Positions 7,920-16,646 of a stretch of 49,600 nt of DNA are shown here, piece after piece (position 1 is the first letter of the stretch; the number at the start of each line of letters is the position of its first letter). Where the stretch lies: contig JAUIJB010000021.1 of assembly GCA_030430455.1 (NCBI GenBank), positions 1-49,600 on the forward strand, written 5' to 3'. A program made the translations under genes and the position numbers. The notes beneath the pieces are model-generated. The model ran no database searches. It was not told the DNA's origin and saw only the letters and a list, made by a program, of their open reading frames with translations. This DNA is from Verrucomicrobiia bacterium (lineage in GTDB: Bacteria > Verrucomicrobiota > Verrucomicrobiia > Verrucomicrobiales > Akkermansiaceae).

Positions 7920-8886
7920 CGATTTTCACAACGAGGGTTTCCTCCTTGCCGTCGCGCAGCAGGGTGAGTGCCACCCGGTCGTCCGGCGCCAGCTCCTTCA
8001 TCTCCGCCTTGAGGTCGGCGGGGTCGCCGAGCTCGACCTCACCCATCTTCAGGATGACATCGCCGACCACGATGCCGGCCTCCTCCGCCGCGGTGTCGGC
8101 ACCGACCTTCACCACGACCACCCCGCCCTCCTGGCGGGCCTCGGTCTTGATTCCGAGCAGTCCCTCCCCCTTCCGCGGCAGCTGGGCGAAGGGGCCCTCG
8201 CCGAGGAACTTCGACTCCGCCAGCTCGTCCCATCGGGCCACATACTCGCTCATCGGAACGTGCATGTTCTCCGGCAGCCGGTTGCCGACCCGCGAGTGGA
8301 TGCCGATCAGCTTGCCCTCGAGGTCGAAGAGCGGACCGCCGGAGTCGCCGCCGATCAGGTTGCAGTCGGACTGCCAGGTGGTCTGGTCGACCCGCACCAG
8401 CCGGCCGAGCCGGACCACGCTGCCACGACCGCTGTCGTAGCCACCGGGATGGCCGAGGGCGAAGACCCAGTCGCCGAGCTCGGTGCGGTCGTCGCGCTCG
8501 ATCTCGACGTGGGGCCACTCGCCCTCGTCGACGATCCGCGCCATGGCGCTGTCGGTCTCCGAGTTAAGCCCGAGCGAGCGCGCCTTGGCCTCGCGGCCGT
8601 CCTCGAAGCGCACGGTGAACTCCTTGTCGACCCCGCCGGTCACGTGGGCGGCGGTCAGGATGAGTCCGTCGGCGCTGACCACCACCCCGCTGCCGGAGCC
8701 CTCGCCGAGGTCGATGCAGATCGTCGCCGCTCGGGCGCGCGGCAGGACCTGCTGGAGGTGCTGCTGGATGACCTCGAGGTCATGGCGGTTCTCGGGGACC
8801 CGCAGGTCGTTGACGAAGGGACGCTCCGCCGCGGCCACCGCGAGGGTGGCGAGCGTGAGGAGAAGCGGGCGGAGCGGGGAGAACAT
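7909..8886 (-). CDS. DegP/HtrA-like serine protease with PDZ domain
   Basis: Predicted periplasmic S1C-type endopeptidase of 325 residues. A signal peptide (about 1-20, hydrophobic run ending AVAAA) precedes a trypsin-like domain with a complete triad: His81 in LILTAAHVT, Asp112 in ETDSAMARI and Ser182 in GGDSGGPLFDLEG. One PDZ domain (about 230-325, GGVVVVKVGADTAAEEAGI) follows. It is shorter than E. coli DegP (one PDZ rather than two). Start ATG 8886 is chosen because it begins the signal peptide directly and clears the preceding gene; ATG 8928 would overlap it. The downstream gene is a degenerate paralogue, suggesting a functional pair. Substrates are unknown. Confidence 0.9.
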   Translation of the reverse strand: MFSPLRPLLLTLATLAVAAAERPFVNDLRVPENRHDLEVIQQHLQQVLPRARAATICIDLGEGSGSGVVVSADGLILTAAHVTGGVDKEFTVRFEDGREAKARSLGLNSETDSAMARIVDEGEWPHVEIERDDRTELGDWVFALGHPGGYDSGRGSVVRLGRLVRVDQTTWQSDCNLIGGDSGGPLFDLEGKLIGIHSRVGNRLPENMHVPMSEYVARWDELAESKFLGEGPFAQLPRKGEGLLGIKTEARQEGGVVVVKVGADTAAEEAGIVVGDVILKMGEVELGDPADLKAEMKELAPDDRVALTLLRDGKEETLVVKIGER

Positions 8887-8902
8887 CGGCAACGGGAACA
8901 AT

Positions 8903-9550
8903 CTAGTCTGACTGCCGCGAATCAGCAACCCCCCGGTGGGGGGGCGGAGCGGAGGAGGCGGGGAGCCGGACGAAGACCGCCCACCACTCGCGGCCCTGGC
9001 GGCTGGGATACGAGCGCTCGGGGACCCGTGCCTCGCTCAGCTCGAAGTCCGCGGCAAAGCCGGCGATGATCTGCTCCCGGCTGCTGCCGAACGGCGGGCC
9101 GTCGTCGGGATCGGCGGGGTCGAGGTAGAACAGGCCGACCAGCACCCCGCCGGGGCGCAGGCAGCGGGCGGCCGAGGCGACGTAGCTCGGCCGCCGGGCC
9201 GGGTCGATGGCGCAGAGGCAGGTGTGCTCCCAGATAGCGTCGCAGGGTTCGTGGAAGTCGTCGCGCAGGAAATCATCGACGCGGTAATCCTCGCCGCCGG
9301 CCGGCGGGTGCGAGCGGGCCACCTCGATCGCCTTGGCGGAGAGGTCGATGCCGACGACCGCGGGGACCCGGGCGGCCAGCCGGCGCACGTCGTGGCCGGA
9401 TCCGCAACCGGGCACGAGGACCCGCCGGCGGTTGCGGAACCACGACTCCGGCCGCTGCAGTTCCTCGACCAGCGCCGGGGGTGCCTCGCCCTTGTCCCAG
9501 GGGGTCTCGCCCGAGTGCCAGCGGGCGTTCCAGTCGACCGGATCGCTCAT
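8903..9550 (-). CDS. TPMT-family SAM-dependent methyltransferase
   Basis: 215-residue class I methyltransferase of the thiopurine S-methyltransferase (TPMT) family. Visible signatures are the N-terminal WNARWHSGETPWDKG, the SAM-binding loop VLVPGCGSGHD (44-54), the acidic end of beta 2 in VVGIDLS, EHTCLCAIDP in the middle and GREWWAVFVR at the end. Bacterial members methylate thiols, halides or metalloids such as tellurite or selenium compounds; which applies here cannot be read from sequence. It lies 16 bases before the protease start on the same strand and after the TPM-domain gene, so it may share their transcript. Confidence 0.85.
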   Translation of the reverse strand: MSDPVDWNARWHSGETPWDKGEAPPALVEELQRPESWFRNRRRVLVPGCGSGHDVRRLAARVPAVVGIDLSAKAIEVARSHPPAGGEDYRVDDFLRDDFHEPCDAIWEHTCLCAIDPARRPSYVASAARCLRPGGVLVGLFYLDPADPDDGPPFGSSREQIIAGFAADFELSEARVPERSYPSRQGREWWAVFVRLPASSAPPPHRGVADSRQSD

Positions 9551-9558
9551 GCCGGCAT

Positions 9559-10449
9559 CTAGACGCCTCCGAGGGTGTCGAGCTTTCGCTCGCGCTGCCG
9601 CGACGGCGACTGGGTGGTGTCGCCAAAGTGCATCACCGGGCCGATCCCCGCGCCGTGGGCACCGCCGAGCCGGCTGGCGACCTCGATTTCCGGGAAGCGG
9701 AACCTCCGCCGTTCCAGGGTCCAGGCCACCCCGAAGCCAGCCAGCAGCAGGCTGCCGGCGACGACCGCCACGGGTGCGGTCCAGCGCTTCACGATGGCGT
9801 GGAGCGGGGACTGGTCCTCGGCGGCGACGGGATCCGCGCCGACTTCCGGCTCCGCAAGCAAGGCAGCGATGGGTTCCTCTTCGACGAGGCCCGCCTCCTG
9901 TTCCATCCAGTAGACCCGGATCGCGAGCTGGACGCAGAAGGCCTTGAGCTGCTCGCCGACTCCCGACTCCTTCTGCCCCGCGACCATGGCCTGCGAGAGG
10001 ATCCGGTGGCGCTCGGCCTCCGGGATGCCCTCGGCAAGCTCAGGACTGAGGTGAATCGACGAGCGCTCGGGCTGGCCGGCGTGGTAGAAGACGATGAACC
10101 CGGGGCCCTCTCCGGCGAACCAGGACCAAGCCAAGCCGGCGGGATCGAGCTCGACCGGCAGCTGCTGGTCGCCGGCGAAGACGCTGACCCGGAAATCCAC
10201 CGCCGAGTCCTCGGCATGGTAGTCGAGGAACGCCTCGATCTCGCCGCGCACGTCCTCGCGCAACAGCCCCTGCGGGTCGTGGAGCCGCGTGTCGGGGCGG
10301 GCACCGAAGTAGGCGTCGAGCAAGTCCGGCGACATCGACGGCTCGGGGATCTCCGCCGCGGCTTCGGTGGGAGCCTCCGTCTCGGCGGCGGGCGCCGCCG
10401 GCGCGACCAGCGCGAGGGCGACGGCGAAAAGCGTCGGCGCGGTCCTCAC
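9559..10449 (-). CDS. TPM-like domain protein with signal peptide and C-terminal membrane anchor
   Basis: 296-residue protein whose middle (about 45-185) resembles the TPM/YgcG fold: DPQGLLREDVRGEIEAFLDY, then FRVSVFAG, then GFIVFYHA and HRILSQAM. An N-terminal signal peptide (VRTAPTLFAVALALVAPAAP) and a late hydrophobic helix (about 235-255) place the domain outside the cytoplasm. TPM proteins are linked to photosystem repair or membrane-protein quality control, but the role here is unknown. The GTG start at 10449 overlaps the upstream gene's stop as GTGA, showing translational coupling to another TPM protein. Much longer in-frame readings upstream are shadows of that gene. Confidence 0.7.
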   Translation of the reverse strand: MRTAPTLFAVALALVAPAAPAAETEAPTEAAAEIPEPSMSPDLLDAYFGARPDTRLHDPQGLLREDVRGEIEAFLDYHAEDSAVDFRVSVFAGDQQLPVELDPAGLAWSWFAGEGPGFIVFYHAGQPERSSIHLSPELAEGIPEAERHRILSQAMVAGQKESGVGEQLKAFCVQLAIRVYWMEQEAGLVEEEPIAALLAEPEVGADPVAAEDQSPLHAIVKRWTAPVAVVAGSLLLAGFGVAWTLERRRFRFPEIEVASRLGGAHGAGIGPVMHFGDTTQSPSRQRERKLDTLGGV

Positions 10450-11093
10450 GGCGCCACCCCCTCCTTGCGCGACTTGCGGTGACCCTCGCGCAGGCGGCGC
10501 AGCATCGAGCGCCCGCCGTGGTGGATCCCCACCCGGCGCTCGAAGCGCTCGGGGTCCCAGCGGGCCTGGCGGGACCGCCACTTGAGGCGCGCCGTGAGCT
10601 GTTCGATCGCGCGGATGATGCCGTCGGCGTAGCTGGCCTCCATCCAGTAGGCGTGCGCCCGGCTCAGCGCCACGAAGCCGTCCTCCTCCTCGAGGAAGGG
10701 ATCGAGCCGGTAGCCCCAGTGGAAGGCGGCGCTCTTGCGCTCGGGATCGAGGGTGAGAAGGATGGTCCACTCGCTGAGCCGCTCCACCCCGACATCCTCG
10801 AAGACCGCCCGGTTGAGCAGCCAGAAACCGAACTGGCGCGGGTCGCCATGACCCTCGCTGGTGCCGGTGTAGACCGCGAAAAGGAGCTGCGGGAAGCGCC
10901 GCTCGAATCGGTCCATCGCCCCCTCGACCCGGGCCAGGTCGCCCCGCCGCATCAGGCCCGCGGCGTCCTCGAGGCGACGCATGCGGACCTGCTCCGAGCC
11001 ATAGCGCCCGTCGGCCTCGGCCAGCGAAAAGCCGCAGTGCGGACAAGACGCGGCCCCGCGGTGGATGAGCTGGACGCAGCGAGGACACTTCAT
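10446..11093 (-). CDS. Zinc-ribbon plus TPM-like domain protein
   Basis: 215 residues without a signal peptide. The N-terminus is a zinc ribbon (C3, C6, C17, C20 in MKCPRCVQLIH and SCPHCGFS). A TPM-like domain follows (about 40-185): AAGLMRRGDLARVEGAMDRF, then LLFAVYTG, WILLNRAV-like FWLLNRAVFED, and the helix ADGIIRAIEQLTARL. The end is strongly basic (about 185-215, RSMLRRLREGHRKSRKEG). It is translationally coupled to the secreted TPM-like gene downstream (GTGA overlap), suggesting a cytoplasmic/exported pair acting together. Function is not established. Confidence 0.7.
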   Translation of the reverse strand: MKCPRCVQLIHRGAASCPHCGFSLAEADGRYGSEQVRMRRLEDAAGLMRRGDLARVEGAMDRFERRFPQLLFAVYTGTSEGHGDPRQFGFWLLNRAVFEDVGVERLSEWTILLTLDPERKSAAFHWGYRLDPFLEEEDGFVALSRAHAYWMEASYADGIIRAIEQLTARLKWRSRQARWDPERFERRVGIHHGGRSMLRRLREGHRKSRKEGVAP

Positions 11094-11379
11094 GATGCCG
11101 TCCGAGGCTAATTCGCTGACCGCGAGGGGGTCAAAGCGAAAGATCAGGATTTCTTAAGCTCTTGCCCCCCTGCCCCTGTGGCGGCGGGCTCCCGGCCCCT
11201 GCTTTGCGCTTTCCCGCGGGGCGATTTTCCGCAAGATTCTGCTTGGCAAGCCGCAGCCGCGGGGACAGTCTCCGCGCCCGCTCGCAGCCCGCCGGGATGG
11301 AGCGACCCGCCCGTCCCCCCTCGCAGGCCCGGGCCCAACGTCCGATTTCAACCGTAGCAGTCAACCGTAACAGACAACG

Positions 11380-11643
11380 ATGTCCGTAGCACTCCGCCTC
11401 AACCGCAAAGGGACCAAGGACCGTCCCTACTACAAGATCGTGGCCGTCGACAGCCGCAAGCGCCGCGATGGCCGCTACATCGAGCAGATCGGGACCTACG
11501 ATCCGATGAAGGAAGGCGAGAACTTCACCATCGATCTCGAGAAGGCCGACAAGTGGGTCGGCGTCGGCGCCAAGCCCTCCGACACCGTGCGCAGCATCAT
11601 CCGCAAGGCCCGCACTGCCGCGAACAGCGCCGAGAGCGCCTGA
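11380..11643 (+). CDS. rpsP: 30S ribosomal protein S16
   Basis: Small-subunit ribosomal protein S16, which binds 16S rRNA early in assembly. The 87 residues begin with the family signature [24 protein letters not shown], read here as [15 protein letters not shown] then [17 protein letters not shown], followed by [10 protein letters not shown]. The usual rimM-trmD-rplS partners do not follow; an aquaporin gene comes next. About 285 bases precede it without a recognised gene; they include a short duplication AACCGTARCAG just before the start but no clear Shine-Dalgarno sequence. A strong hairpin follows at 11690. Confidence 0.96.
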   Translation: MSVALRLNRKGTKDRPYYKIVAVDSRKRRDGRYIEQIGTYDPMKEGENFTIDLEKADKWVGVGAKPSDTVRSIIRKARTAANSAESA

Positions 11644-11689
11644 GGAGCGCGCATTGATCGGTCCTTCCGACCTTCCGAACCTTTTCACG

Positions 11690-11720
11690 CAGCCGCCTGG
11701 ATCGCATGATCCGGCGGCTG
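11690..11720 (+). terminator. Hairpin after rpsP, probable terminator
   Basis: CAGCCGCC (11690-11697) pairs perfectly with GGCGGCTG (11713-11720), extended by GGATC/GATCC across a single bulged T, with loop GCAT. The following TGTTGCGTTC is only mildly T-rich, so this is not a textbook intrinsic terminator. Its position 46 bases after the rpsP stop supports transcript-end or stability function. Confidence 0.55.
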
Positions 11721-11847
11721 TGTTGCGTTCGGGGATTGTTGTTTCGCCGGAAATCCCGCATGCTGCCGCCGACGTGCCCCCCATGCCCCCCGCAACGAAA
11801 ACCGCGGCCTGAAGCCCGCGGAATGAAACTCGCGGAAAAAAGACGGC

Positions 11848-12498
11848 ATGAAGAAATACCTGGTTGAATTCATCGGCACCTTCTTCTGGGCGCTCACCTT
11901 CGTCACCGCCGGGGTCTATGGAGCGGGTGCGGTCGATGGCGGAGCGGGCGCCTTGAACCTCGCGCCGCTGGCCGTGGGCCTCGTGCTGATGGCGATGTAC
12001 TACGCCTGTGGTCACGTCTCCGGCGCGCACTTCAATCCCGCCGTCACCCTCGCCGCGCTGCTGCGCGGGCGCTGCGAGGGCAAGGAGGTCCTGCCCTACG
12101 TCGCCGCGCAGTTGCTGGCCGCCCTGGTCGGCACGACCGCGGCGTCGATCCTGGTCACCACCCGGGCGGTCGAGCCGCGGGTCCTCGCGAGTGCGCCGAC
12201 CCTGCTTGCCGAGTTCCTGTTCACCTTCGCCCTCGTGTTCGTCGTCCTCAACACGATGACCGCGCGGGCCAACTCGGGGAACTCGTTCTACGGGCTCGCC
12301 GTCGGGGCGATCGTGACCGGTGGCGGCCTGGTGGTGGGCGGGGTTTCCGGAGCCTCGTTCAACCCGGCGGTCAGCCTGTCGCTGTGCATGGCCGGGCAGC
12401 TTGCCTGGGTCGACCTGTGGATGCACCTGCTGCCGCAGCTCGTCGCGGCCATCGCCGCGGCCTACACCTTCCTTGCGGTCTGCCCGGAGGACCGCTAG
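11848..12498 (+). CDS. MIP-family aquaporin-like channel
   Basis: 216-residue six-helix major intrinsic protein in the inner membrane, conducting water or small neutral solutes. Both half-helix loops are present: GHVSGAHFNPAVT (NPA at 63-65) and GVSGASFNPAVS (NPA at 172-174). The second loop has Val175 where AqpZ and GlpF have the Arg of the selectivity filter (NPAR), so substrate choice is probably not classical and the AqpZ name is not justified. The ATG at 11848 starts MKKYLVEFIGTFFWA, a typical MIP N-terminus. It sits between rpsP and prfA with gaps over 100 bases, so it may be transcribed alone. Confidence 0.9.
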   Translation: MKKYLVEFIGTFFWALTFVTAGVYGAGAVDGGAGALNLAPLAVGLVLMAMYYACGHVSGAHFNPAVTLAALLRGRCEGKEVLPYVAAQLLAALVGTTAASILVTTRAVEPRVLASAPTLLAEFLFTFALVFVVLNTMTARANSGNSFYGLAVGAIVTGGGLVVGGVSGASFNPAVSLSLCMAGQLAWVDLWMHLLPQLVAAIAAAYTFLAVCPEDR

Positions 12499-12613
12499 CC
12501 AGTGGCACGGCTGCCACGGCCGGGCGAACGTGCACCTCCCGGCCCGCCTGGGCCGCCCGGCCCCCATCCGCTCCCTCCTGCCCACCCCTGCCCGCTCCCT
12601 TCCACGACCCTTC

Positions 12614-13693
<1,080 letters not shown>

Positions 13694-13744
13694 GCCGCCC
13701 GCCAGGGGGTTCTCCCGGGGTCCCGGGGCACCGAGCGCCGACGA

Positions 13745-13761
13745 CACGGAAAAAATCCGTG
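13745..13761 (+). other. Small A-loop hairpin between prfA and the ligase gene
   Basis: CACGGA and TCCGTG flank an AAAAA loop, 15 bases before the ATG of the ligase gene and 51 bases after prfA. It is too short to assign; it could be a weak terminator or a leader hairpin. Confidence 0.3.
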
Positions 13762-13775
13762 CGAGACCCCGGTAA

Positions 13776-15950
13776 ATGCTGCCAGTTTCTCCCAGCCAGC
13801 CGATGAGCCACCCGATCCTCAACGCCGACCGCATCCCCAAGGAGGGCTGTCTCGTCGTGCCCGGCCGCATGGGCCCGGACGAAATCCAGGCCCTCGTCCA
13901 GCTGTTCAGCTCGCGCCCGGTCAGCTGGCTGATCGAGGACTCGGCCACGCTGGCCCCCGCCGTCGAGCAGGTGATCACCAACTCCGGCTCCGGCGCGGCC
14001 TTTTCCGACGACGACGCCGACCCGGCGGGCGTCGGCGAACAGCTCAAGGGGCTGATCCAGGGCGAGGCCGTGCTGATCTACGTGCCCGGCAAGTCGGTGG
14101 CGCGCAAGGCGACCCCCTGCCACATCCCCGGCAAGACCCTCGAGACCCTCGGCTCCTTCGGCCTGCCGGTCCTGCCGCTGGTCTTCGACGACCCGCGCGA
14201 GACCGCGATGAGCATCGAGCGCCCCGGCTCGCTGCCCCGTGCCGGCATCGCCGTGGGCGAGCTGATCCCGGCCGGCGAGGCCAGCGCGGCGCGGATCCGC
14301 CAGGGCATGCTGGCCGCCGCCGAGGAGGCCTTCGGCCGTCACCCCTTCGTCAACTCGTCGCTGGCGAGCGCCCTGCTCCACGGCTTGCGCAAGCACGCCT
14401 CGCGCACGGCGGTCCACGACGGCTCCGACGACTCGACGCTGCGCTTCGACCGCCTGCTCGCCGCGGCCCTGGTGCTGTCGAAGTACGTCCGCGAGGAGAC
14501 CGACAACGAGCGGGTCGGCATCATCCTGCCCCCCGGCAAGGCCGGCCTCGTCGCCAACCTGGCGGTGGTGTTCGCCGGCAAGACGCCGGTGAACCTGAAC
14601 TTCACGGCGAGCCACGACGCGATCCGCTCGGCGATGCGCCAGGCCAACCTCGACCGCTTCATCACGGCCGACCCCTTCGTCCGCAAGGTCTCGTCCTTTC
14701 CCTGGCCGCCGAACCGCGACCTGATCTTCATCGAGCGCGTCCTGCCGACGCTGAAGAAGAAGATCATCGCCTGGACCATCCTCGGCCGGCTGCTCCCCGC
14801 CGGCGTGATCGCGGGGCTGTTCGGGATCGGCAAGCGCAAGGGCGACGACGAGGCGGTGCTGCTGTTCACCTCGGGCTCGTCCGGCGAGCCGAAGGGGGTG
14901 GTGCTGAGCCACCGCAACATGCTCGCCAACGTCTGCCAGTTCGGCCAGCGCCTCGACCTCGGGCCCGGCTCGAAGATCCTCGGCTCGCTGCCGCTGTTTC
15001 ACTCCTTCGGCTGCACCGTCACGCTGTGGTACCCGGTGATCGAGGGCATCGACCTGATCACCTACCCGAACCCGCTCGAGACCAAGCGCCTCGGCGAGCT
15101 GGTCCACGAGCACGCCATCGACGTCCTGCTCGCCACCCCGACCTTCCTGCGCGGCTACATGCGGCGGGTGAAGCCGGAGCAGCTCAAGTCGCTGAAGTAC
15201 GTCGTCACCGGCGCCGAGAAGCTTCCCGAGAACCTCGCGCGCGCCTTCGAGGAGCGCTTCGGCATCCTGCCGCAGGAGGGCTACGGCCTGACCGAGACCT
15301 CGCCGGCGACCAACGTCAACCTGCCCGACCCGGTCGGCGACGCCGACAGCCACGTGGTCGCCTGCTCGCGGCTCGGCACCGTCGGCCACCTGCTGCCGGG
15401 GATCGCCATCCGGATGACCAACCCGGCGACCGACCAGCCGGCGCCGATCGACCAGCAGGGCGTCATCTGGCTCAAGGGCGCCAACATCTTCCCGGGTTAC
15501 CTCAAGCAGCCGGCGAAAACCAAGGAGGTGCTCGACGCCGACGGCTGGTTCAAGACCGGCGACGTCGGCCGGATGGACGCGGACGGCTTCCTCCACATCG
15601 AGGGGCGGATCTCGCGCTTCTCGAAGATCGGCGGCGAGATGGTCCCCCACGAGACCGTCGAGGCCGCCATCAACAAGGTACTCGGGCTCGACTCCGAGGC
15701 CGAGCGCCGGGTCGCCATCGTCGGCGTCCCCGATGCCAAGAAGGGCGAGGCCATCGTGCTGCTCTCGACCATCGCCGGTCCGGCGCTCGAGCAGGAGTGC
15801 ATCGACCTGCGCTACAAGCTGATGGACGCCGGCCTGCCGTCGCTGTGGTGCCCGCGGGAGATCATTCCGGTCGCCGAGATCCCGGTGCTCGCCTCCGGCA
15901 AGCTCGACCTCAAGGCCTGCGAGTCGGTCGCAGCCGAGGGGCAGGGTTGA
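13776..15950 (+). CDS. Aas-like acyl-ACP/CoA ligase with degenerate N-terminal acyltransferase domain
   Basis: 724-residue adenylate-forming enzyme predicted to activate fatty acids as acyl-AMP and load them on ACP or CoA. The ligase part (about 200-715) has the P-loop LLFTSGSSGEPKG (about 363), YGLTETSP (about 503), WFKTGDVG, the hinge GRISRFSKIGGE (about 607) and the C-terminal Lys in ASGKLDLKA (about 706). The first ~170 residues resemble the PlsC-like half of E. coli Aas, but where the catalytic NHxSxxD motif should be there is VVPGRMGPDE, so acyl transfer looks lost. ATG 13776 is taken; ATG 13803 (MSHPILNADR) is also plausible since neither has a Shine-Dalgarno. Likely role: membrane lipid recycling or fatty-acid salvage. 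Confidence 0.85.
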   Translation: MLPVSPSQPMSHPILNADRIPKEGCLVVPGRMGPDEIQALVQLFSSRPVSWLIEDSATLAPAVEQVITNSGSGAAFSDDDADPAGVGEQLKGLIQGEAVLIYVPGKSVARKATPCHIPGKTLETLGSFGLPVLPLVFDDPRETAMSIERPGSLPRAGIAVGELIPAGEASAARIRQGMLAAAEEAFGRHPFVNSSLASALLHGLRKHASRTAVHDGSDDSTLRFDRLLAAALVLSKYVREETDNERVGIILPPGKAGLVANLAVVFAGKTPVNLNFTASHDAIRSAMRQANLDRFITADPFVRKVSSFPWPPNRDLIFIERVLPTLKKKIIAWTILGRLLPAGVIAGLFGIGKRKGDDEAVLLFTSGSSGEPKGVVLSHRNMLANVCQFGQRLDLGPGSKILGSLPLFHSFGCTVTLWYPVIEGIDLITYPNPLETKRLGELVHEHAIDVLLATPTFLRGYMRRVKPEQLKSLKYVVTGAEKLPENLARAFEERFGILPQEGYGLTETSPATNVNLPDPVGDADSHVVACSRLGTVGHLLPGIAIRMTNPATDQPAPIDQQGVIWLKGANIFPGYLKQPAKTKEVLDADGWFKTGDVGRMDADGFLHIEGRISRFSKIGGEMVPHETVEAAINKVLGLDSEAERRVAIVGVPDAKKGEAIVLLSTIAGPALEQECIDLRYKLMDAGLPSLWCPREIIPVAEIPVLASGKLDLKACESVAAEGQG

Positions 15951-15955
15951 GGCCG

Positions 15956-16007
15956 GGCGCCTTCAAGGCGCCGGTCCGTGGACATGGCGCTCAATGAGCG
16001 CCACTCC
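15956..16007 (+). repeat. Double-hairpin repeat (GGCGCC type), copy 2
   Basis: GGCGCCTTCAAGGCGCC followed by CATGGCGCTCAATGAGCGCC and ACTCC; same order and spacing as 3344-3393. Starts six bases after the ligase stop, so it could act in 3'-end formation. Confidence 0.65.
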
Positions 16008-16008
16008 G

Positions 16009-16142
16009 GACTGCGGCGCTTCAGCGCCGCTTTGCCGATGGGCTTCCAGCCCGAGGCGTCGTCGTGCTGGCGATTCCCGGCCTACCCCCGAAAACCCAGC
16101 GATGAATCGCCTCGCTTGAAGCGGTGATGAATCACCGCAGTC
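16009..16142 (+). repeat. 134-bp multi-hairpin dispersed element, copy 2
   Basis: Same terminal GACTGCGG/CCGCAGTC repeats, same length and same hairpin order as 2976-3109. In the last hairpin copy 1 reads GGTGGTGAACCACC and this copy GGTGATGAATCACC: two substitutions that keep the pair (G-C changed to A-T). This indicates selection on the folded form. Confidence 0.85.
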
Positions 16143-16234
16143 GGACGGCCCGCTTGCCACCATTTGCGGCCTCAAGCCCCCCCATAAAGAGAATCCCCGG
16201 AGGCCAGTGGGGGAACCGGCGTCCGGGGACTCTT

Positions 16235-16329
16235 GGGGGGGATCGGGGGGATCGGGGGGATTTTTGGGGGGATTCGTCTTCTTGCTTGGGGGGAATCGCC
16301 AGGTTGAGCGGTGGGGGGAATCGGGGGGG
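16235..16329 (+). repeat. Cluster of G6-G7 runs (potential G-quadruplexes)
   Basis: Seven runs of six or seven G lie at 16235-16241, 16245-16250, 16254-16259, 16266-16271, 16288-16293, 16313-16318 and 16323-16329. The first three are phased as a GGGGGGATC nonamer. Loops of 3 to 6 bases between the first four runs satisfy the usual quadruplex rule. Confidence 0.8.
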
Positions 16330-16372
16330 ATTGCTCGCGCTGACAGGGGCATTATGTCCGATTTTGCGCCCA

Positions 16373-16401
16373 GCAAAACCCCGTCATTGCGTAGGTTTTG
16401 C
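16373..16401. other. 8-bp perfect hairpin in AT-richer tract
   Basis: GCAAAACC (16373-16380) and GGTTTTGC (16394-16401) form a perfect 8-bp stem with a 13-base loop. The 11-mer TCCGATTTTGC flanks it at about 16356 and 16411. Composition is clearly lower in GC than the surroundings. No function assigned. Confidence 0.5.
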
Positions 16402-16449
16402 CATTTTTTGTCCGATTTTGCTGCTTCCCCGGCCTGAAGGCAGAGCCAA

Positions 16450-16486
16450 GCAGCTGGGATTTGCAATCCCCGAACGCCGATGAGGT
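16450..16486 (+). repeat. GGGATTTGCAATCCC repeat unit, copy 1
   Basis: Near-perfect palindrome GGGATTTGCAATCCC followed by CGAACGCCGATGAGG. Related units are at 16740-16797 (inverted), 21511-21650 (two in tandem) and 21685-21741 (inverted). Confidence 0.7.
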
Positions 16487-16595
16487 GAGAAGGAAGGGAG
16501 AGGGTGTCGAAGCAAACCCGACGGGTCCCGCGAGCAGCCTCTAAATGATACCGTGTCAGTGAAACAACCTGACTCTCCTGGTCGGGTGGGATGGC

Positions 16596-16646
16596 CGCAG
16601 ATTGCGGATGAGCGCAGATGGATTCTGAAATCTGCGTCAATCTGCG
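16596..16646. repeat. CGCAGAT inverted repeat
   Basis: CGCAGAT (16613-16619) and ATCTGCG (16630-16636) form a 7-bp stem with a 10-base loop, flanked by another CGCAGATT on the left and AATCTGCG on the right, so an alternative larger pairing is possible. Confidence 0.5.

Noticed and set aside
9559..11088. A single 509-codon protein spanning both TPM genes
   Set aside because: The upstream part is out of frame with the zinc-ribbon protein; the GTG at 10449 with a signal peptide is the sensible start.
11848..12498. Calling the MIP channel AqpZ
   Set aside because: The second NPA motif lacks the Arg typical of AqpZ, so only the family name is used.
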